Source: Planctomycetota bacterium (GTDB lineage Bacteria > Planctomycetota > JACOTG01). Taken from it: a DNA stretch of 64,000 nt. The notes below the pieces were generated by a model, which saw only the letters and a list, made by a program, of their open reading frames with translations, was not told the DNA's origin and searched no databases. Made by a program: the position numbers and the translations under genes. This document shows, in pieces, positions 1 to 9,604 of the stretch; position 1 is the first letter of the stretch; each line of letters begins with the position of its first letter. The stretch lies in the NCBI GenBank assembly GCA_016178505.1, contig JACOTG010000005.1, forward strand, positions 1 to 64,000, read 5' to 3'.

Positions 1-1171
1 ACACGATCTCGTCGGGGAGCCCGAGAGTCTTGCCGATTTCGCGCACTTCGTCCTTGAAGAGCATCCGCAGCGGTTCCACGAGCTTGAAATGCAGCTTGTC
101 CGGAAGACCGCCGACGTTGTGGTGGGTCTTGATCGTCACGGACGGCCCGCCGAACGCCGAGTGGCTTTCGATGACGTCGGGATAGAGCGTCCCCTGCGCG
201 AGGAACTCGGCGCCCTCGATCTCCTTCGCCTTTTCGGAAAAGACCTCGATGAACTCGTGGCCGATGCGCTTGCGTTTCTCCTCGGGATCCACGATGCCTT
301 CGAGACGCGATAGGAAGCGGTCGGCCGCGCGAGCCACGTGGAGGTCGACGTGAAAGTGGCCTTGAAACGTCTCGACGACTCGATCGATCTCCCCTTCTCG
401 CATCAGTCCGTTGTCCACGAGGATGCAGTGAAGGCGCGATCCAACGGCTCGATGGACGAGCGCCGCGACGACCGCGGAATCGACGCCGCCCGACAACCCG
501 CAGATCACGTTGCCGTTTCCGACGTTCGTGCGAATCTGCGCGATCGCGTCCTCGACGAACGATTCCATGGCGAAGCCACCGCGAAGGCCGGCGATGCGGA
601 ACAGGAAATTGCGGATGACGTCCTTGCCGCGCGGCGTGTGCGCGACCTCGGGATGGAACTGAATTCCAAAGAGCGGCAGGCTCCGGTGACTCAGGGCAGC
701 ATTCGGGCAATCGACCGTGGACGCGATGCGCTCGAAGTCCGCCGTGACGCCCCGCACCGAGTCGCCGTGGCTCATCCAAACGGTCATCTCGGAGGGAAGC
801 CCGGCGAACAGTTCTCCGCCGTTCTTTCCGACGTGAAGGGTCGCCCGTCCGAATTCGCGCGTGTCGGCCTTCACGACTTCGCCGCCCATCGCTTGGGTCA
901 TGAGCTGCAAGCCGTAACAAATGCCGAGCACCGGCAGCCCCATCCGAAAGATGCGCTCGTCGACTCGCGGCGCATTCTCCCAATAGACCGACGCGGGACC
1001 ACCGGACAGGATCACGGCGCGGACGCCGAGCCGCTCGAGATCCTCCGGCTTCACCGTGCATGGGTAGACTTCGCTCCACACTCCCGCCTCGCGAACGCGG
1101 CGAGCGATGAGCTGCGCGTACTGCGCACCGAGATCGATGACCGCGACTGTTTCGCGACTTGCCGGGTTCAT
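1..1171 (-). CDS. guaA: GMP synthase (glutamine-hydrolysing), 3' end beyond window
   Basis: GMP synthase converts XMP, ATP and glutamine to GMP in the cytoplasm. Translating the minus strand from the ATG at 1171 gives about 390 residues before the window edge. The N-terminal class I amidotransferase has the nucleophile in GICYGLQ (Cys85) and the His/Glu pair in FHPEV (about 173-175). The PP-loop SGGVDS (227-232) opens the ATP-pyrophosphatase domain. The C-terminal dimerisation domain is cut off by the window start. The start lies 2 nt after the guaB stop, so guaB and guaA are one transcript making GMP from IMP. Confidence 0.95.
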   Translation of the reverse strand, partial: MNPASRETVAVIDLGAQYAQLIARRVREAGVWSEVYPCTVKPEDLERLGVRAVILSGGPASVYWENAPRVDERIFRMGLPVLGICYGLQLMTQAMGGEVVKADTREFGRATLHVGKNGGELFAGLPSEMTVWMSHGDSVRGVTADFERIASTVDCPNAALSHRSLPLFGIQFHPEVAHTPRGKDVIRNFLFRIAGLRGGFAMESFVEDAIAQIRTNVGNGNVICGLSGGVDSAVVAALVHRAVGSRLHCILVDNGLMREGEIDRVVETFQGHFHVDLHVARAADRFLSRLEGIVDPEEKRKRIGHEFIEVFSEKAKEIEGAEFLAQGTLYPDVIESHSAFGGPSVTIKTHHNVGGLPDKLHFKLVEPLRMLFKDEVREIGKTLGLPDEIV

Positions 1172-1173
1172 GA

Positions 1174-2652
1174 TCAGGAGTCCAGTCCGGGTGACTCGAC
1201 GCGATAGTTCGGCGCTTCCTTCGTGATGATCATGTCGTGCGGGTGGCTCTCGATCTGACCCGCGTGCGAGACACGCAAGAACCGGGAGTTCTTGCGGAGA
1301 TGGTCGATGTCGTGGGCGCCGCAGTATCCCATCGCCGCGCGAAGGCCGCCGACGAGCTGGTAAACGTACGCCGATAGCGAGCCCTTGTAGGGCACGCGCC
1401 CCTCGACGCCTTCGGGCACGAGCTTCTCGCGGTCGGTGACTTCGGACTGCGCGTAGCGGTCCTTGCTGCCGGCCATCATCGCGCCGGTCGAACCCATGCC
1501 TCGGAACGACTTGAACGACCTTCCCTTGAAGATGATCATCTCGCCGGGGCTCTCTTCGACGCCGGCGAACAGCGATCCGATCATCACGCTCGACGCGCCG
1601 GCGGCGATGGCCTTCACGATGTCGCCCGAATACCGGATGCCGCCGTCTGCAATGATCGGGATGTTCGACTTGTTGGCCTCTCGGGCGCACTCCCACACCG
1701 CGGTGATCTGCGGAACGCCGATCCCGGCGACGATGCGCGTCGTGCACACGGCGCCCGGGCCGATCCCGACCTTCACCGCATCGACGCCCGCCGCAATCAG
1801 GTCGTGAGTGCCGGCCGCCGTCGCGACGTTGCCCGCGACGACCGAGATGTCGTGGCGTTTCTTGATCTCCTTCACGGTCTCGATGACGTTCGTCGAATGC
1901 CCATGCGCCGTGTCGACGACGACGACGTCGACCCCTGCCGCGATCATGCCGTGAACCCGCTCGTAGTCCCGAACGCCCACGGCCGCGCCCACGCGCAGCC
2001 GGCCGTGCTCGTCGCGGCTCGCCTTCGGGAACGCCTCCATCTTGTTGATGTCCTTGATCGTGATGAGTCCGCGCAGGGTTCGATCACGACCCTCCGTGAG
2101 CAGCAGTTTCTCGACCTTGTGCCGGTGAAGGATCTCCTTTGCCTCTTCGAGCGTCGTGCCGAAAGGCGCGGTGACGAGGTTCTCCTTCGTCATCACCTCG
2201 GCAATGCGAGTTTGGGGATTTCGATGAAAGCGAAGGTCGCGGTTCGTGAGGATGCCGACGAGGCGGTTCTTCTCCTCCACGATCGGCACGCCGCCGATGC
2301 GGTTCTCCTCCATCAGGCGCCGCAGCGTTCCGATGGTCTCGTTCGGTGGAAGCGTGATGGGATCCAGGATGATGCCGTTCGCGGAGCGCTTCACCTTGTC
2401 CACTTCGCGCACCTGCGCGTCGATCGGCAAGTTCCTGTGGATGATGCCGATGCCCCCTTCCTGCGCGAGCGCAATCGCGAGCCCGGCCTCGGTGACGGTA
2501 TCCATGGCGGCAGAGGTGATTGGAATGTTGATCGATACCGTCCGCGTGAACTGCGTCTGCGTTACTACATCCTTGGGGACGACGTCAGACAGGGCCGGCA
2601 CGAGCAGGACGTCATCGAACGTGATGCCGAAGCCGACGATCTTGTCATCCAT
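1174..2652 (-). CDS. guaB: IMP dehydrogenase
   Basis: IMP dehydrogenase oxidises IMP to XMP with NAD, the committed step to GMP. The 492-residue length is normal for the family. The TIM barrel starts at about residue 10. Two CBS domains (about 95-205) are inserted after the SAAMDTVTE strand. The catalytic loop GPGAVCTTR carries Cys303, and the [13 protein letters not shown] flap region follows. A good ribosome site (GAGGAG) precedes the ATG at 2652. The gene ends in TGA immediately before guaA. The gap 2653-2888 upstream holds a weak promoter-like pair but no gene. Confidence 0.97.
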   Translation of the reverse strand: MDDKIVGFGITFDDVLLVPALSDVVPKDVVTQTQFTRTVSINIPITSAAMDTVTEAGLAIALAQEGGIGIIHRNLPIDAQVREVDKVKRSANGIILDPITLPPNETIGTLRRLMEENRIGGVPIVEEKNRLVGILTNRDLRFHRNPQTRIAEVMTKENLVTAPFGTTLEEAKEILHRHKVEKLLLTEGRDRTLRGLITIKDINKMEAFPKASRDEHGRLRVGAAVGVRDYERVHGMIAAGVDVVVVDTAHGHSTNVIETVKEIKKRHDISVVAGNVATAAGTHDLIAAGVDAVKVGIGPGAVCTTRIVAGIGVPQITAVWECAREANKSNIPIIADGGIRYSGDIVKAIAAGASSVMIGSLFAGVEESPGEMIIFKGRSFKSFRGMGSTGAMMAGSKDRYAQSEVTDREKLVPEGVEGRVPYKGSLSAYVYQLVGGLRAAMGYCGAHDIDHLRKNSRFLRVSHAGQIESHPHDMIITKEAPNYRVESPGLDS

Positions 2653-2888
2653 GGTTGTTTCTCCTCAGGAAAGGCGACGACTCGCGGCGTCCGTCACGAA
2701 AGGTCGCCGATTCTGTGCGCCCGTCGAAGCACTCGCGCTCACGCCGCAGGAAAGCCCGCCCCGCGCATTGGCGGAGGTGCGGGAAAACGACGGTTCCGGC
2801 GCTCATTGGAAAGGTGAAAGCGCAGCACGTTATCACGGCGATTCGGACGGGCCAAGCGTTTTCCCTGTGCGTGAATCGGCACCTCTCG

Positions 2889-4772
2889 CTAACGTCTCGG
2901 CGAGCCGGTTCCGAAGACGAACCAGTGGAGCGCCAACAGCGCAAGAGCGGCTGTCGCAAAGAGGATCCACAGCTCTTGCCGTCCCTCTTTGAATCTCGGC
3001 TCGGTCGTCGGAAGTGAAGCCGCCGGTCGACCACAGCGAATGTCCGAGAACTCCCTTCGCTCGAGGTCGACGATGACCGCAGACCCCGACGGGCGAGCAC
3101 CCTCTCCGCTCGCGGAACGAAGTCGAAAGATCCCGGGTGGAATCCACGGAACCCGCCCTCGGGTTTCGAGCGTGGCAACGGTTCGACCCCCGGAATCCGC
3201 GAGCAAGGACGATCGATGTCCGGGACCGAGCTGCTTCGTGAGGTCGACGACGTCCCCGGGATGGAGGCGAGGCGTCAATCGTAAACCATCGACCGCCAGG
3301 GCCTCGGCGAGGCGGCCGACCAGCAACGGGAACGCCGGCAGCAGCCAGAGATTCGAGTCGCTTTCTTCGAGAGAGAACGCGAGGACCGCGAAGGGCACCC
3401 GACCCCGCGACAAGACGAGCAGCGGTTCGGTTCCGCCACGAAGGAGCACGGACGTCGACCCGTCGCTCGGAACGTCGAGTTGCCGCGAACGGCCCACGCG
3501 AAGGCCTTCGAAATCGAGAGTGCGCGTGATCGGATCTTCCCGCGACGACTCGACGACGCCGACGTCGGCGATGGTCCCCACCGCTCGAATCGGCGCCGGC
3601 GCGGACTCCGCACCGACGATGATCGCCGGGCCAAGTAGCGCCACCGGCGGCGGGCAGCGATCGAAGATGGCAAGGTCGAATCCTCGTCGCAGTTCGGCGT
3701 AACGCTCGGGCGACGCGACGGAGCTTCGAGGATAGTCGATGACGCCCTCGAGCGAACGAAGAGCCGCGCGCAACGGCGCACTCGCCTCTTCGCGCGCCAG
3801 CACCAGTATTCGCAGGCCCGCCGCGCGCGGCACGTCGACGAGCGCCACGTCGTCCGCCGTGAACGCGTCGCCCGGATCCAGCGAGACTCGAACCGCACCG
3901 GCTGCGTCGTCGGGAACAGCGAGCACAACGGACGCTTCGGCTCCGGCGTCGACGGAAACGGGCGATTCTCCGAGAAGGCGATCGGGCCGATCCTCTTCGA
4001 CGAGCCGAGCCGTTCGCGCGGCGGCTCGGTCGCCGAAATTCGCCACGGTGACGCGAAGCGATCGCGGCGCTCCGCGGCCGCCTTCGACGTCCAGCTTCAC
4101 GATCCCGACGTTCGTCGCATCGTCGACGACCGGAATCGTCCGCACCGCCGAGCGCGCGCTCGCTTCTCGCGACGCCACGCTCGCGAGATCCGTGACGAGC
4201 ACCACCTCTCCCGATCGGTCGCGGACGAGAGACGCGGCGCGATCGACGGCGGCCAGCGGATCCGACTCGACCGAGACGTGGAGAGCGTCGATCGCCGCGA
4301 TCGCGGCAGGAACCGCGGTCCCGAGCGGCGCGATCACGGCGCCCCCGTGCTCCGAGGTGAGGACGAGCGCCGAGTCTCCCGGAGCGAGCCCGACGACGAA
4401 TCGCCGGATCGCCGACTTGGCCCGATCGAGTCTCCGTTCGCCGTTCTGGCCGACGCGAACGTCGAGCGACGGAGAAACGTCGACGACGACGGCGAACGTC
4501 CGCGTCTCCGGCAGCACGATCGGTCGAAACGGACGAGCCAGCGCGAGCACCGCAGCCGCGACGACGGCCAGCTCCACGAGGAGGCTCAGCACGGATCGGA
4601 TGCGGCGGGCCTGGAGTCGAGGCGCCTCGGCCACCGCGGCCTCGATCCAAAGCGCGAGGGACGGCACGTCGAGCGGTCGGTGGCGTCGGCGCACGAAGTA
4701 CAAGACCACGATGGCGATGCCGGCCGCGAGCATCCACAGCGCCGACGGGTCGACGAATTTCAGTCCCTGCAT
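2889..4772 (-). CDS. BatA-like membrane protein with von Willebrand A domain
   Basis: About 627 residues. The N-terminus has the BatA-type start (FVDPSALWML, then a transmembrane helix and a basic RRRHR stretch), a second helix near residues 60-80, then a vWA domain whose metal site is DVSPSLD. A long beta-rich region follows, and a C-terminal transmembrane helix (about 600-620) ends in the cytoplasm. Such proteins sit in aerotolerance/MoxR clusters and are thought to act in envelope protein quality control; the substrate is unknown. The ATG at 4772 follows the upstream DUF58 stop by 4 nt; an ATG at 4793, seven residues earlier, would overlap it. No MoxR ATPase is present in the window. Confidence 0.82.
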   Translation of the reverse strand: MQGLKFVDPSALWMLAAGIAIVVLYFVRRRHRPLDVPSLALWIEAAVAEAPRLQARRIRSVLSLLVELAVVAAAVLALARPFRPIVLPETRTFAVVVDVSPSLDVRVGQNGERRLDRAKSAIRRFVVGLAPGDSALVLTSEHGGAVIAPLGTAVPAAIAAIDALHVSVESDPLAAVDRAASLVRDRSGEVVLVTDLASVASREASARSAVRTIPVVDDATNVGIVKLDVEGGRGAPRSLRVTVANFGDRAAARTARLVEEDRPDRLLGESPVSVDAGAEASVVLAVPDDAAGAVRVSLDPGDAFTADDVALVDVPRAAGLRILVLAREEASAPLRAALRSLEGVIDYPRSSVASPERYAELRRGFDLAIFDRCPPPVALLGPAIIVGAESAPAPIRAVGTIADVGVVESSREDPITRTLDFEGLRVGRSRQLDVPSDGSTSVLLRGGTEPLLVLSRGRVPFAVLAFSLEESDSNLWLLPAFPLLVGRLAEALAVDGLRLTPRLHPGDVVDLTKQLGPGHRSSLLADSGGRTVATLETRGRVPWIPPGIFRLRSASGEGARPSGSAVIVDLERREFSDIRCGRPAASLPTTEPRFKEGRQELWILFATAALALLALHWFVFGTGSPRR

Positions 4773-4776
4773 CGAC

Positions 4777-5667
4777 TCACCGGAGCACGCCACCCTTCCG
4801 CAAGAGTCTCAGCACCGCCACGTCGAACGCCACGTCCGTCGGCACTCGCGAATAACCGATCTCACTGGCGAGACAGAAGCGCTCCAGCTCTCGCGCGCGG
4901 CGCTCGAACGCCTGGCGGTATCGGTGAAGGAGGCTCGGCGTGGCTTCGACGTCGCGATGTTCGCCGGACTCGAGATCCACGAGGCGGAGCGTTCCCTCGA
5001 CCTCGGGTCGCCACTCGAGCCGGTCCACGACGTGGATCGCGTACACTTGAAACTTCTGATAGAGGAGGAATTTCAGCGCCTTCGCGTACGCGGCGTCGAG
5101 AAAGTCCGACACGACGATGGCGACGCCTCGCTTGTGGACGCGAGCCACGGCAGGCACCGTTGCGCGATACAGATCCGTCGTCCCTTCGCACGGAAGCGGC
5201 GCGAGAAACCGCAGCAGATCCGTGGTCGCGGGCTTGCCCTTGGCCCAGAACTCGTTCTCGGCCGCGCCGCCGCGAAGCACCCACACTCGCACCGCGTCCA
5301 GGTTCGAGAGGCCGATGTATCCGAGTGCTGCCGCGACGCGCTTGGCAACCGTCCCCTTGTGATGGGCGCCGAAGTCCATCGATCGGCTGAGGTCGAGGAG
5401 CAGAACCAACTCGAGGCTCTCTTCCGCCTCGAAAAGCTTCACGTGAAGCGCGTCGAGTCGGCCGTAGACGTTCCAATCGACATACCGAAGATCGTCCCCC
5501 ATCGCGTAACGCCGGTAATCCGCGAACAGCGTTCCCGCGCCCCGCTTTCGGCTCTCGCGTTCCCCGCGAAACGCTCCCGAAAAGAGCTTCTTGGCGACGA
5601 CGTTCAAGTAATCGAGCTTCTTGAGGAATCGCGGATCGAGAAGATCGGCCGCCGGTCGTTCCGGCAT
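4777..5667 (-). CDS. DUF58 domain protein
   Basis: 296 residues, no signal peptide. The DUF58 signature is clear: an N-terminal helix (DPRFLKKLDYLNVVAKKL), the GDDLRYVDWNVYGR motif, then a vWA-like fold with LLLDLSRSMDFG as a metal-site motif. DUF58 proteins are regular partners of MoxR ATPases and BatA-type vWA proteins. The start codon overlaps the stop of the upstream gene by one base (TGATG), so translation is coupled. Reading frames open far upstream of 5667 in this phase are only high-GC background. Confidence 0.88.
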   Translation of the reverse strand: MPERPAADLLDPRFLKKLDYLNVVAKKLFSGAFRGERESRKRGAGTLFADYRRYAMGDDLRYVDWNVYGRLDALHVKLFEAEESLELVLLLDLSRSMDFGAHHKGTVAKRVAAALGYIGLSNLDAVRVWVLRGGAAENEFWAKGKPATTDLLRFLAPLPCEGTTDLYRATVPAVARVHKRGVAIVVSDFLDAAYAKALKFLLYQKFQVYAIHVVDRLEWRPEVEGTLRLVDLESGEHRDVEATPSLLHRYRQAFERRARELERFCLASEIGYSRVPTDVAFDVAVLRLLRKGGVLR

Positions 5668-6665
5668 CAGCGCGGCACCCACTTCATGTACTCCATGACG
5701 ACGCGACGTTCTTCGTCGGTGAAAGCCTGCCTCGGCAGCGAGGCCTCGGCGCGCTTCCGGATCTCGGGAAAGAGACGGCGAAGCTCTTCGGGAGTGAGCG
5801 GCTTCGCGGTGCGCGTCCCCGCATCGGGCTCCGTCGTGAAAGCGTCCTTCTCGCGAAGCTCGCCTTCGCCGATCAGCGGCTCCAGGAATTTCGGATCGAG
5901 CCCCTCTTCGCGTGTCGGCGGCGGAGGGCCGAGCGGATCCGGTTCGTTGCCGCCCTGGGGCTGCGGCTCGGGTCGGGGAGGCGGCGGCTCGGGGTCGGGT
6001 TCGACGCGCGGCGGCTCGGGCTCTGGCGTCGGCGGCCGCGTGAGAGGGATCGCCGGCGGCTCCTGCGACTCCGGGCGCCCTGGCGGCGTCGACCGGACGG
6101 GCGGATCCTTTTGCACCGCGGGTTGCGATGCAATCTCGTCCCCGCGCGACGGAGCGGCCGCCCGGACCGGCGGAACGAGACCCGACGTGAACGCAATTGC
6201 GATCGCGACCGCGCCCACGGCGAGAGCCCGGCCGATGCGCGGCGGCGGAATCGCTCCACGCGCGCGGAGGCGCTCGGTGCGAGCATTGGCGTCCGCGAGG
6301 ACGAGCGGCGCGAATCGACTCGTCGAGCGGCCTGCGAGAATCGCGGCACCCGCGTCGAGGCGCCCCTCGAGTGCAAGCGCGGCGTCCGCGCCCGCGATCC
6401 ACGCACCGCGGGGCGGCCGACGAGATTCGACGACCCCGATCACGAGCGCCGCGGCGAACGAGACGGCGATCGAGGTGATCGCGGGCGCTAGCCCGAGCGG
6501 TCGGGCCGTCCCGACGAACGCAGGCCCGAAAAGCGCGAAGAGCAAAGACACGAGCGCGGCACATGGAGCGAGCGCCGCGAACGTGCGGGCGCCGGATCGA
6601 AGGAAAAGGACCGTGCGGCCGCGTCGCTCGACGGCTCGGAGTAGCCTTTGCAACGCGTCGATCAT
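5667..6665 (-). CDS. Two-helix membrane protein with proline-rich region, Bat-type cluster
   Basis: 332 residues, function unknown. Visible features are two hydrophobic helices near residues 25-50 and 55-80, a further helix around 145-160, and a long Pro/Glu/Arg-rich stretch (about 165-260). A short charged C-terminal region with LTPEELRRLFPEIRKRAEA ends in MEYMKWVPR. The gene stands between a small lipoprotein and DUF58 and overlaps the latter by 1 nt, so it is part of the Bat-like operon. Proline-rich membrane proteins often occur in this position in such clusters, but I cannot assign a domain. Confidence 0.72.
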   Translation of the reverse strand: MIDALQRLLRAVERRGRTVLFLRSGARTFAALAPCAALVSLLFALFGPAFVGTARPLGLAPAITSIAVSFAAALVIGVVESRRPPRGAWIAGADAALALEGRLDAGAAILAGRSTSRFAPLVLADANARTERLRARGAIPPPRIGRALAVGAVAIAIAFTSGLVPPVRAAAPSRGDEIASQPAVQKDPPVRSTPPGRPESQEPPAIPLTRPPTPEPEPPRVEPDPEPPPPRPEPQPQGGNEPDPLGPPPPTREEGLDPKFLEPLIGEGELREKDAFTTEPDAGTRTAKPLTPEELRRLFPEIRKRAEASLPRQAFTDEERRVVMEYMKWVPR

Positions 6666-6709
6666 GGGTCCCCCGGAAGGACGATCGGTCGGGGGAAGCG
6701 ACACGGGGT

Positions 6710-6994
6710 TTAGTGAATCTGCCTCAAGAGCGTCTGGCGGCGCGCGCGCAATTCGTCGATCGCCTCGCGCTCGGTTCGCGGGTTTCGGAAGCGCTGTCGG
6801 TTCTGAATGACCTGAAACCCGCCCGTTGCGGGCAAAATTGCGTTCTCGATGTCGCTGCTTTGCAGCCCGAGCGCTTCGCCGAACCCGGCTGCCGCGGACG
6901 TGATCGGCTCCGTCACCGCCTTGGTCGCCTGGCACGCAGGCAAGGCGATCAGCGCGGCGATCAGCGCAACCGGAGCGAGTCGGATCCCTTTCAT
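6710..6994 (-). CDS. Small putative lipoprotein
   Basis: 94 residues with a typical lipoprotein signal: MKGIR, a hydrophobic core, then ALPAC with the lipidated Cys near residue 21. The mature part is short and polar and ends in an Arg-rich helix. The function is unknown. It lies 44 nt upstream of the Bat-like cluster, so it may be the first gene of that operon. The promoter found just upstream leaves almost no 5' untranslated region (see the promoter entry), which fixes the ATG at 6994 rather than longer frames. Confidence 0.7.
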   Translation of the reverse strand: MKGIRLAPVALIAALIALPACQATKAVTEPITSAAAGFGEALGLQSSDIENAILPATGGFQVIQNRQRFRNPRTEREAIDELRARRQTLLRQIH

Positions 6995-7002
6995 CGCGCT
7001 GC

Positions 7003-7030
7003 ATGATACCGGCCATCGTCCTCGATTCAA
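7003..7030 (-). promoter_or_regulatory. Sigma-70-type promoter of lipoprotein/Bat operon
   Basis: On the minus strand TTGAAT (7025-7030), a 16-nt spacer and TATCAT (7003-7008). The -10 box ends 8 nt before the ATG at 6994, so the predicted transcript would start at or next to the start codon, a leaderless mRNA. Confidence 0.5.
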
Positions 7031-7138
7031 GCGCCTCCTGGTCGAAGCCTCCACCCCTTGATATCTTCCCGCAAGCCTCACTTTCGAGTGAACGCCTCGA
7101 CGCTTCCAACGCACGATCACGGCACGGAGTGAGACGAC

Positions 7139-8083
7139 ATGAAACTCTCGACCTCGGAGTCTCCCATTCGCGAAACGACGCTCGCGGGCATTCCGCTGGC
7201 GCGGCGCGGCAAGGTCCGCGACGTCTACGACCTGGGCGAGCACCTCCTGCTCGTCACGACCGACCGCATCTCGGCATTCGACGTCGTCCTTCCGAACGGA
7301 ATCCCGTTCAAGGGCAAGGTGCTGAATGCGCTATCGGAGTTCTGGTTCGAGCGCACGCGCCGCATCGTGCCGAACCACGTGGTGACGACGGACGTCGACC
7401 GAATGCCGCACTCGCTGGATCCCCACCGTGCGATTCTCGAAGGCCGATCGCTTCTCGCGCTGAAATGCAACGCCTTGCCCGTCGAGTGCGTCGTTCGAGG
7501 CTATCTCGCCGGCTCCGGGTGGAAAGAGTATCGACAGTCGCGGTCGATCTGCGGCATCGGACTGCCGCCGGGGCTTCGAGAGTGCGACCGCTTACCCGAG
7601 CCGCTCTTCACCCCGTCGACGAAGGCGGAGGTCGGGCACGACGAGAACATCTCGTTCGATCGGATGGTCGAGATCCTTGGCGACCGCGCTCTCGCCGAGA
7701 AGCTTCGCGATCTCTCCATCGCCGTCTATCGGGATTGCGCAGCGTACGCCGAGTCGCGCGGCATCCTCATCGCCGACACGAAAATGGAGTTCGGTCGGAA
7801 GAGTCGAACGGGGGAGCTGCTCCTCATCGACGAGCTGCTCTCGCCCGATTCATCGCGCTTCTGGCCGAAGGACGACTACGAGCCAGGCCGCGGGCAGCGC
7901 TCCTTCGACAAGCAGATCGTGCGCGATTGGCTCGAGTCGATTCCATGGGACAAGAAGGCGCCTGCACCGACCCTTCCGGATGACGTCGTCGAGCGAACGG
8001 CGGCGCGCTATCTCGAAGTCTACGAACGGTTGACCGGCCGGCCGCTCCCCGCGATCGCGTCGGCGAGCCGCGCGAGAACCTGA
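7139..8083 (+). CDS. purC: SAICAR synthase
   Basis: Phosphoribosylaminoimidazole-succinocarboxamide synthase joins CAIR and aspartate with ATP in purine synthesis. At 314 residues it is the longer, yeast-like form. The N-terminus has the glycine/basic start RRGKVRDVYD and TTDRISAFDVV. The middle has ECVVRGYLAGSGWKEY and the C-terminal half LIDELLSPDSSRFW, all family hallmarks. It fits with guaB/guaA nearby, although these are on the other strand. The next gene, mtnA, begins 2 nt after its stop. Confidence 0.96.
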   Translation: MKLSTSESPIRETTLAGIPLARRGKVRDVYDLGEHLLLVTTDRISAFDVVLPNGIPFKGKVLNALSEFWFERTRRIVPNHVVTTDVDRMPHSLDPHRAILEGRSLLALKCNALPVECVVRGYLAGSGWKEYRQSRSICGIGLPPGLRECDRLPEPLFTPSTKAEVGHDENISFDRMVEILGDRALAEKLRDLSIAVYRDCAAYAESRGILIADTKMEFGRKSRTGELLLIDELLSPDSSRFWPKDDYEPGRGQRSFDKQIVRDWLESIPWDKKAPAPTLPDDVVERTAARYLEVYERLTGRPLPAIASASRART

Positions 8084-8085
8084 TC

Positions 8086-9150
8086 GTGCCGGTCCCGACG
8101 ATCACCTGGGAGGGCGGCGAGGAAGGCTCTGCGCACCTCATCGACCAAACGCTTCTTCCGGAATCGTATCGGATCGTCGAGTGCCGGACGGCCGCCGCGA
8201 TGTGGGACGCGATCAAGCGCCTCGCCGTGCGCGGCGCGCCCGCCATTGGCGTCGCAGCAGCGTTCGGAGCGTATCTCGGAATCCAGCATTCGAGCGCCGC
8301 AACGGGTGCGGATCTCGAAGCCGAGTTGTTGCGCACTTGCGACACCCTCGCGACCGCGCGACCGACTGCGGTGAACCTCTTCTGGGCTCTCAACCGCATG
8401 AAGCGAGCCGCAGCGAGCGGGCGCCATCTCGACGCGCCGTCTCTGCGCCGCCGCCTCTTCGAGGAAGCGTCGCGCATCCTCGACGAAGACCGTGCCATCT
8501 GTCGAAAGCTCGGCGAGGTGGGCCGTGGGCTGGTGCGCGATTCCGGTTCCTACGTGACCCATTGCAACGCGGGCGGGCTCGCGACCGCGGACTACGGGAC
8601 GGCGCTCGCCGTCTTCTACGCGGCGAAGGACGAAGGAAAGCGCTTCACCGTTTACGCCGACGAAACGCGGCCCCTGCTGCAAGGCGCGCGGCTCACCGCG
8701 TGGGAACTCCACGAGTCCGGCGTCCCGGTCACGGTCATCGCCGACGGAATGGCGGCCAGCCTCATGAAGTCGCGCAAGATCGACGCGGTTTTCGTGGGCG
8801 CGGATCGCATCGCTCGAAACGGCGACACCGCGAACAAGATCGGAACGTACTCGCTCGCTCTCGTTGCGCGCGCACACGCCGTCCCGTTCTACGTGGTCGC
8901 CCCCATCTCCACGTTCGACCTCACGCTAGCCCACGGCGGCCTCATTCCGATCGAGGAGCGTGACGCGAGCGAGGTCACTCAGATGGCCGGGAAACGCGTC
9001 GTGCCGGAGGGCGTTCCGGTGTGGAACCCGGCGTTCGACGTGACGCCGGCCGCTCTCATCGCGGGCATCGTCACCGAGTGCGGGCTCATCGAAGCACCGT
9101 CGGCGGAGCGAATCGCAGCCGTGTTCACTACGGGACGCGCCACGAACTGA
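8086..9150 (+). CDS. mtnA: Methylthioribose-1-phosphate isomerase
   Basis: MtnA isomerises 5-methylthioribose-1-phosphate to the ribulose form in methionine salvage; it belongs to the eIF2B-like fold. The 354-residue length is normal. Motifs seen are [13 protein letters not shown] near the N-terminus, [17 protein letters not shown] with the catalytic Cys, the [11 protein letters not shown] region, and [19 protein letters not shown] with the catalytic Asp. The start is GTG at 8086, 2 nt after purC, so the two genes are co-transcribed. No other methionine-salvage gene is in the window. Confidence 0.95.
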   Translation: MPVPTITWEGGEEGSAHLIDQTLLPESYRIVECRTAAAMWDAIKRLAVRGAPAIGVAAAFGAYLGIQHSSAATGADLEAELLRTCDTLATARPTAVNLFWALNRMKRAAASGRHLDAPSLRRRLFEEASRILDEDRAICRKLGEVGRGLVRDSGSYVTHCNAGGLATADYGTALAVFYAAKDEGKRFTVYADETRPLLQGARLTAWELHESGVPVTVIADGMAASLMKSRKIDAVFVGADRIARNGDTANKIGTYSLALVARAHAVPFYVVAPISTFDLTLAHGGLIPIEERDASEVTQMAGKRVVPEGVPVWNPAFDVTPAALIAGIVTECGLIEAPSAERIAAVFTTGRATN

Positions 9151-9341
9151 ATCGAGCCGTTTCGCCGCGACCCGCGCGAGAGATTTGCTTTCCAGAATTC
9201 CGCCCTCCCGACCGATACAGAGGGCCATCAACACTCGAAGGGGATCGGATGCCCGTCGCTTCGCGTCGGGCTCCCATGCGGTCGAACTCGAAGGTAGAAG
9301 GTGCGCCTCGTCGTCGCTTTCGGGCGCCGAAAGGAGAGAGC

Positions 9342-9548
9342 ATGTCGGCTGGCGGAATGATGGAGAACCCCGACAACGTCGTACAGAAGCCCGTGCCAGG
9401 CCACGGACGTCGCAATGACGAAGGAATGACGGCAGACGATCTGGAGTTCATCCGGGCAATCGACGCCTACAAGCGGAAGCACAATCGGCCGTTCCCGACC
9501 TGGTCGGAAGTCCTTCGAATCGTCAAGGATCTCGGATACCGGAAGTAG
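9342..9548 (+). CDS. Small conserved hypothetical protein, 68 residues
   Basis: The ATG at 9342 has a strong ribosome site (AAGGAGAG) 7 nt upstream. The protein has a polar N-terminus and a basic, helix-rich C-terminal half containing [15 protein letters not shown] and [19 protein letters not shown]. The C-terminal half resembles small uncharacterised proteins that I associate with Planctomycetota; this is from memory and unverified. It could bind nucleic acid, but nothing in the sequence proves that. A strong hairpin follows the stop codon. Confidence 0.62.
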   Translation: MSAGGMMENPDNVVQKPVPGHGRRNDEGMTADDLEFIRAIDAYKRKHNRPFPTWSEVLRIVKDLGYRK

Positions 9549-9564
9549 TCCCTTCGCATTCTCG

Positions 9565-9600
9565 ACGCCCCCGGGCCGCACGCGTTCCCGGGGGTGTCTT
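9565..9600. terminator. Hairpin between convergent genes
   Basis: An 11-bp stem (9565-9575 with 9587-9597, one G-U pair) of nearly pure G/C lies between the stops of the 68-residue gene and the PilZ gene. No long T run follows on either strand, so it may end transcription from both sides weakly. Confidence 0.5.
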
Positions 9601-9604
9601 CCCC

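Noticed and set aside
338-1207. Plus-strand ORF of 289 codons opposite guaA
   Set aside because: Antisense of a clear guaA; composition is Arg-rich with no family motif.
3739-6810. Plus-strand ORF of 1023 codons
   Set aside because: Antisense to the BatA/DUF58 cluster; low-complexity Ser/Arg/Thr composition, a high-GC artefact.
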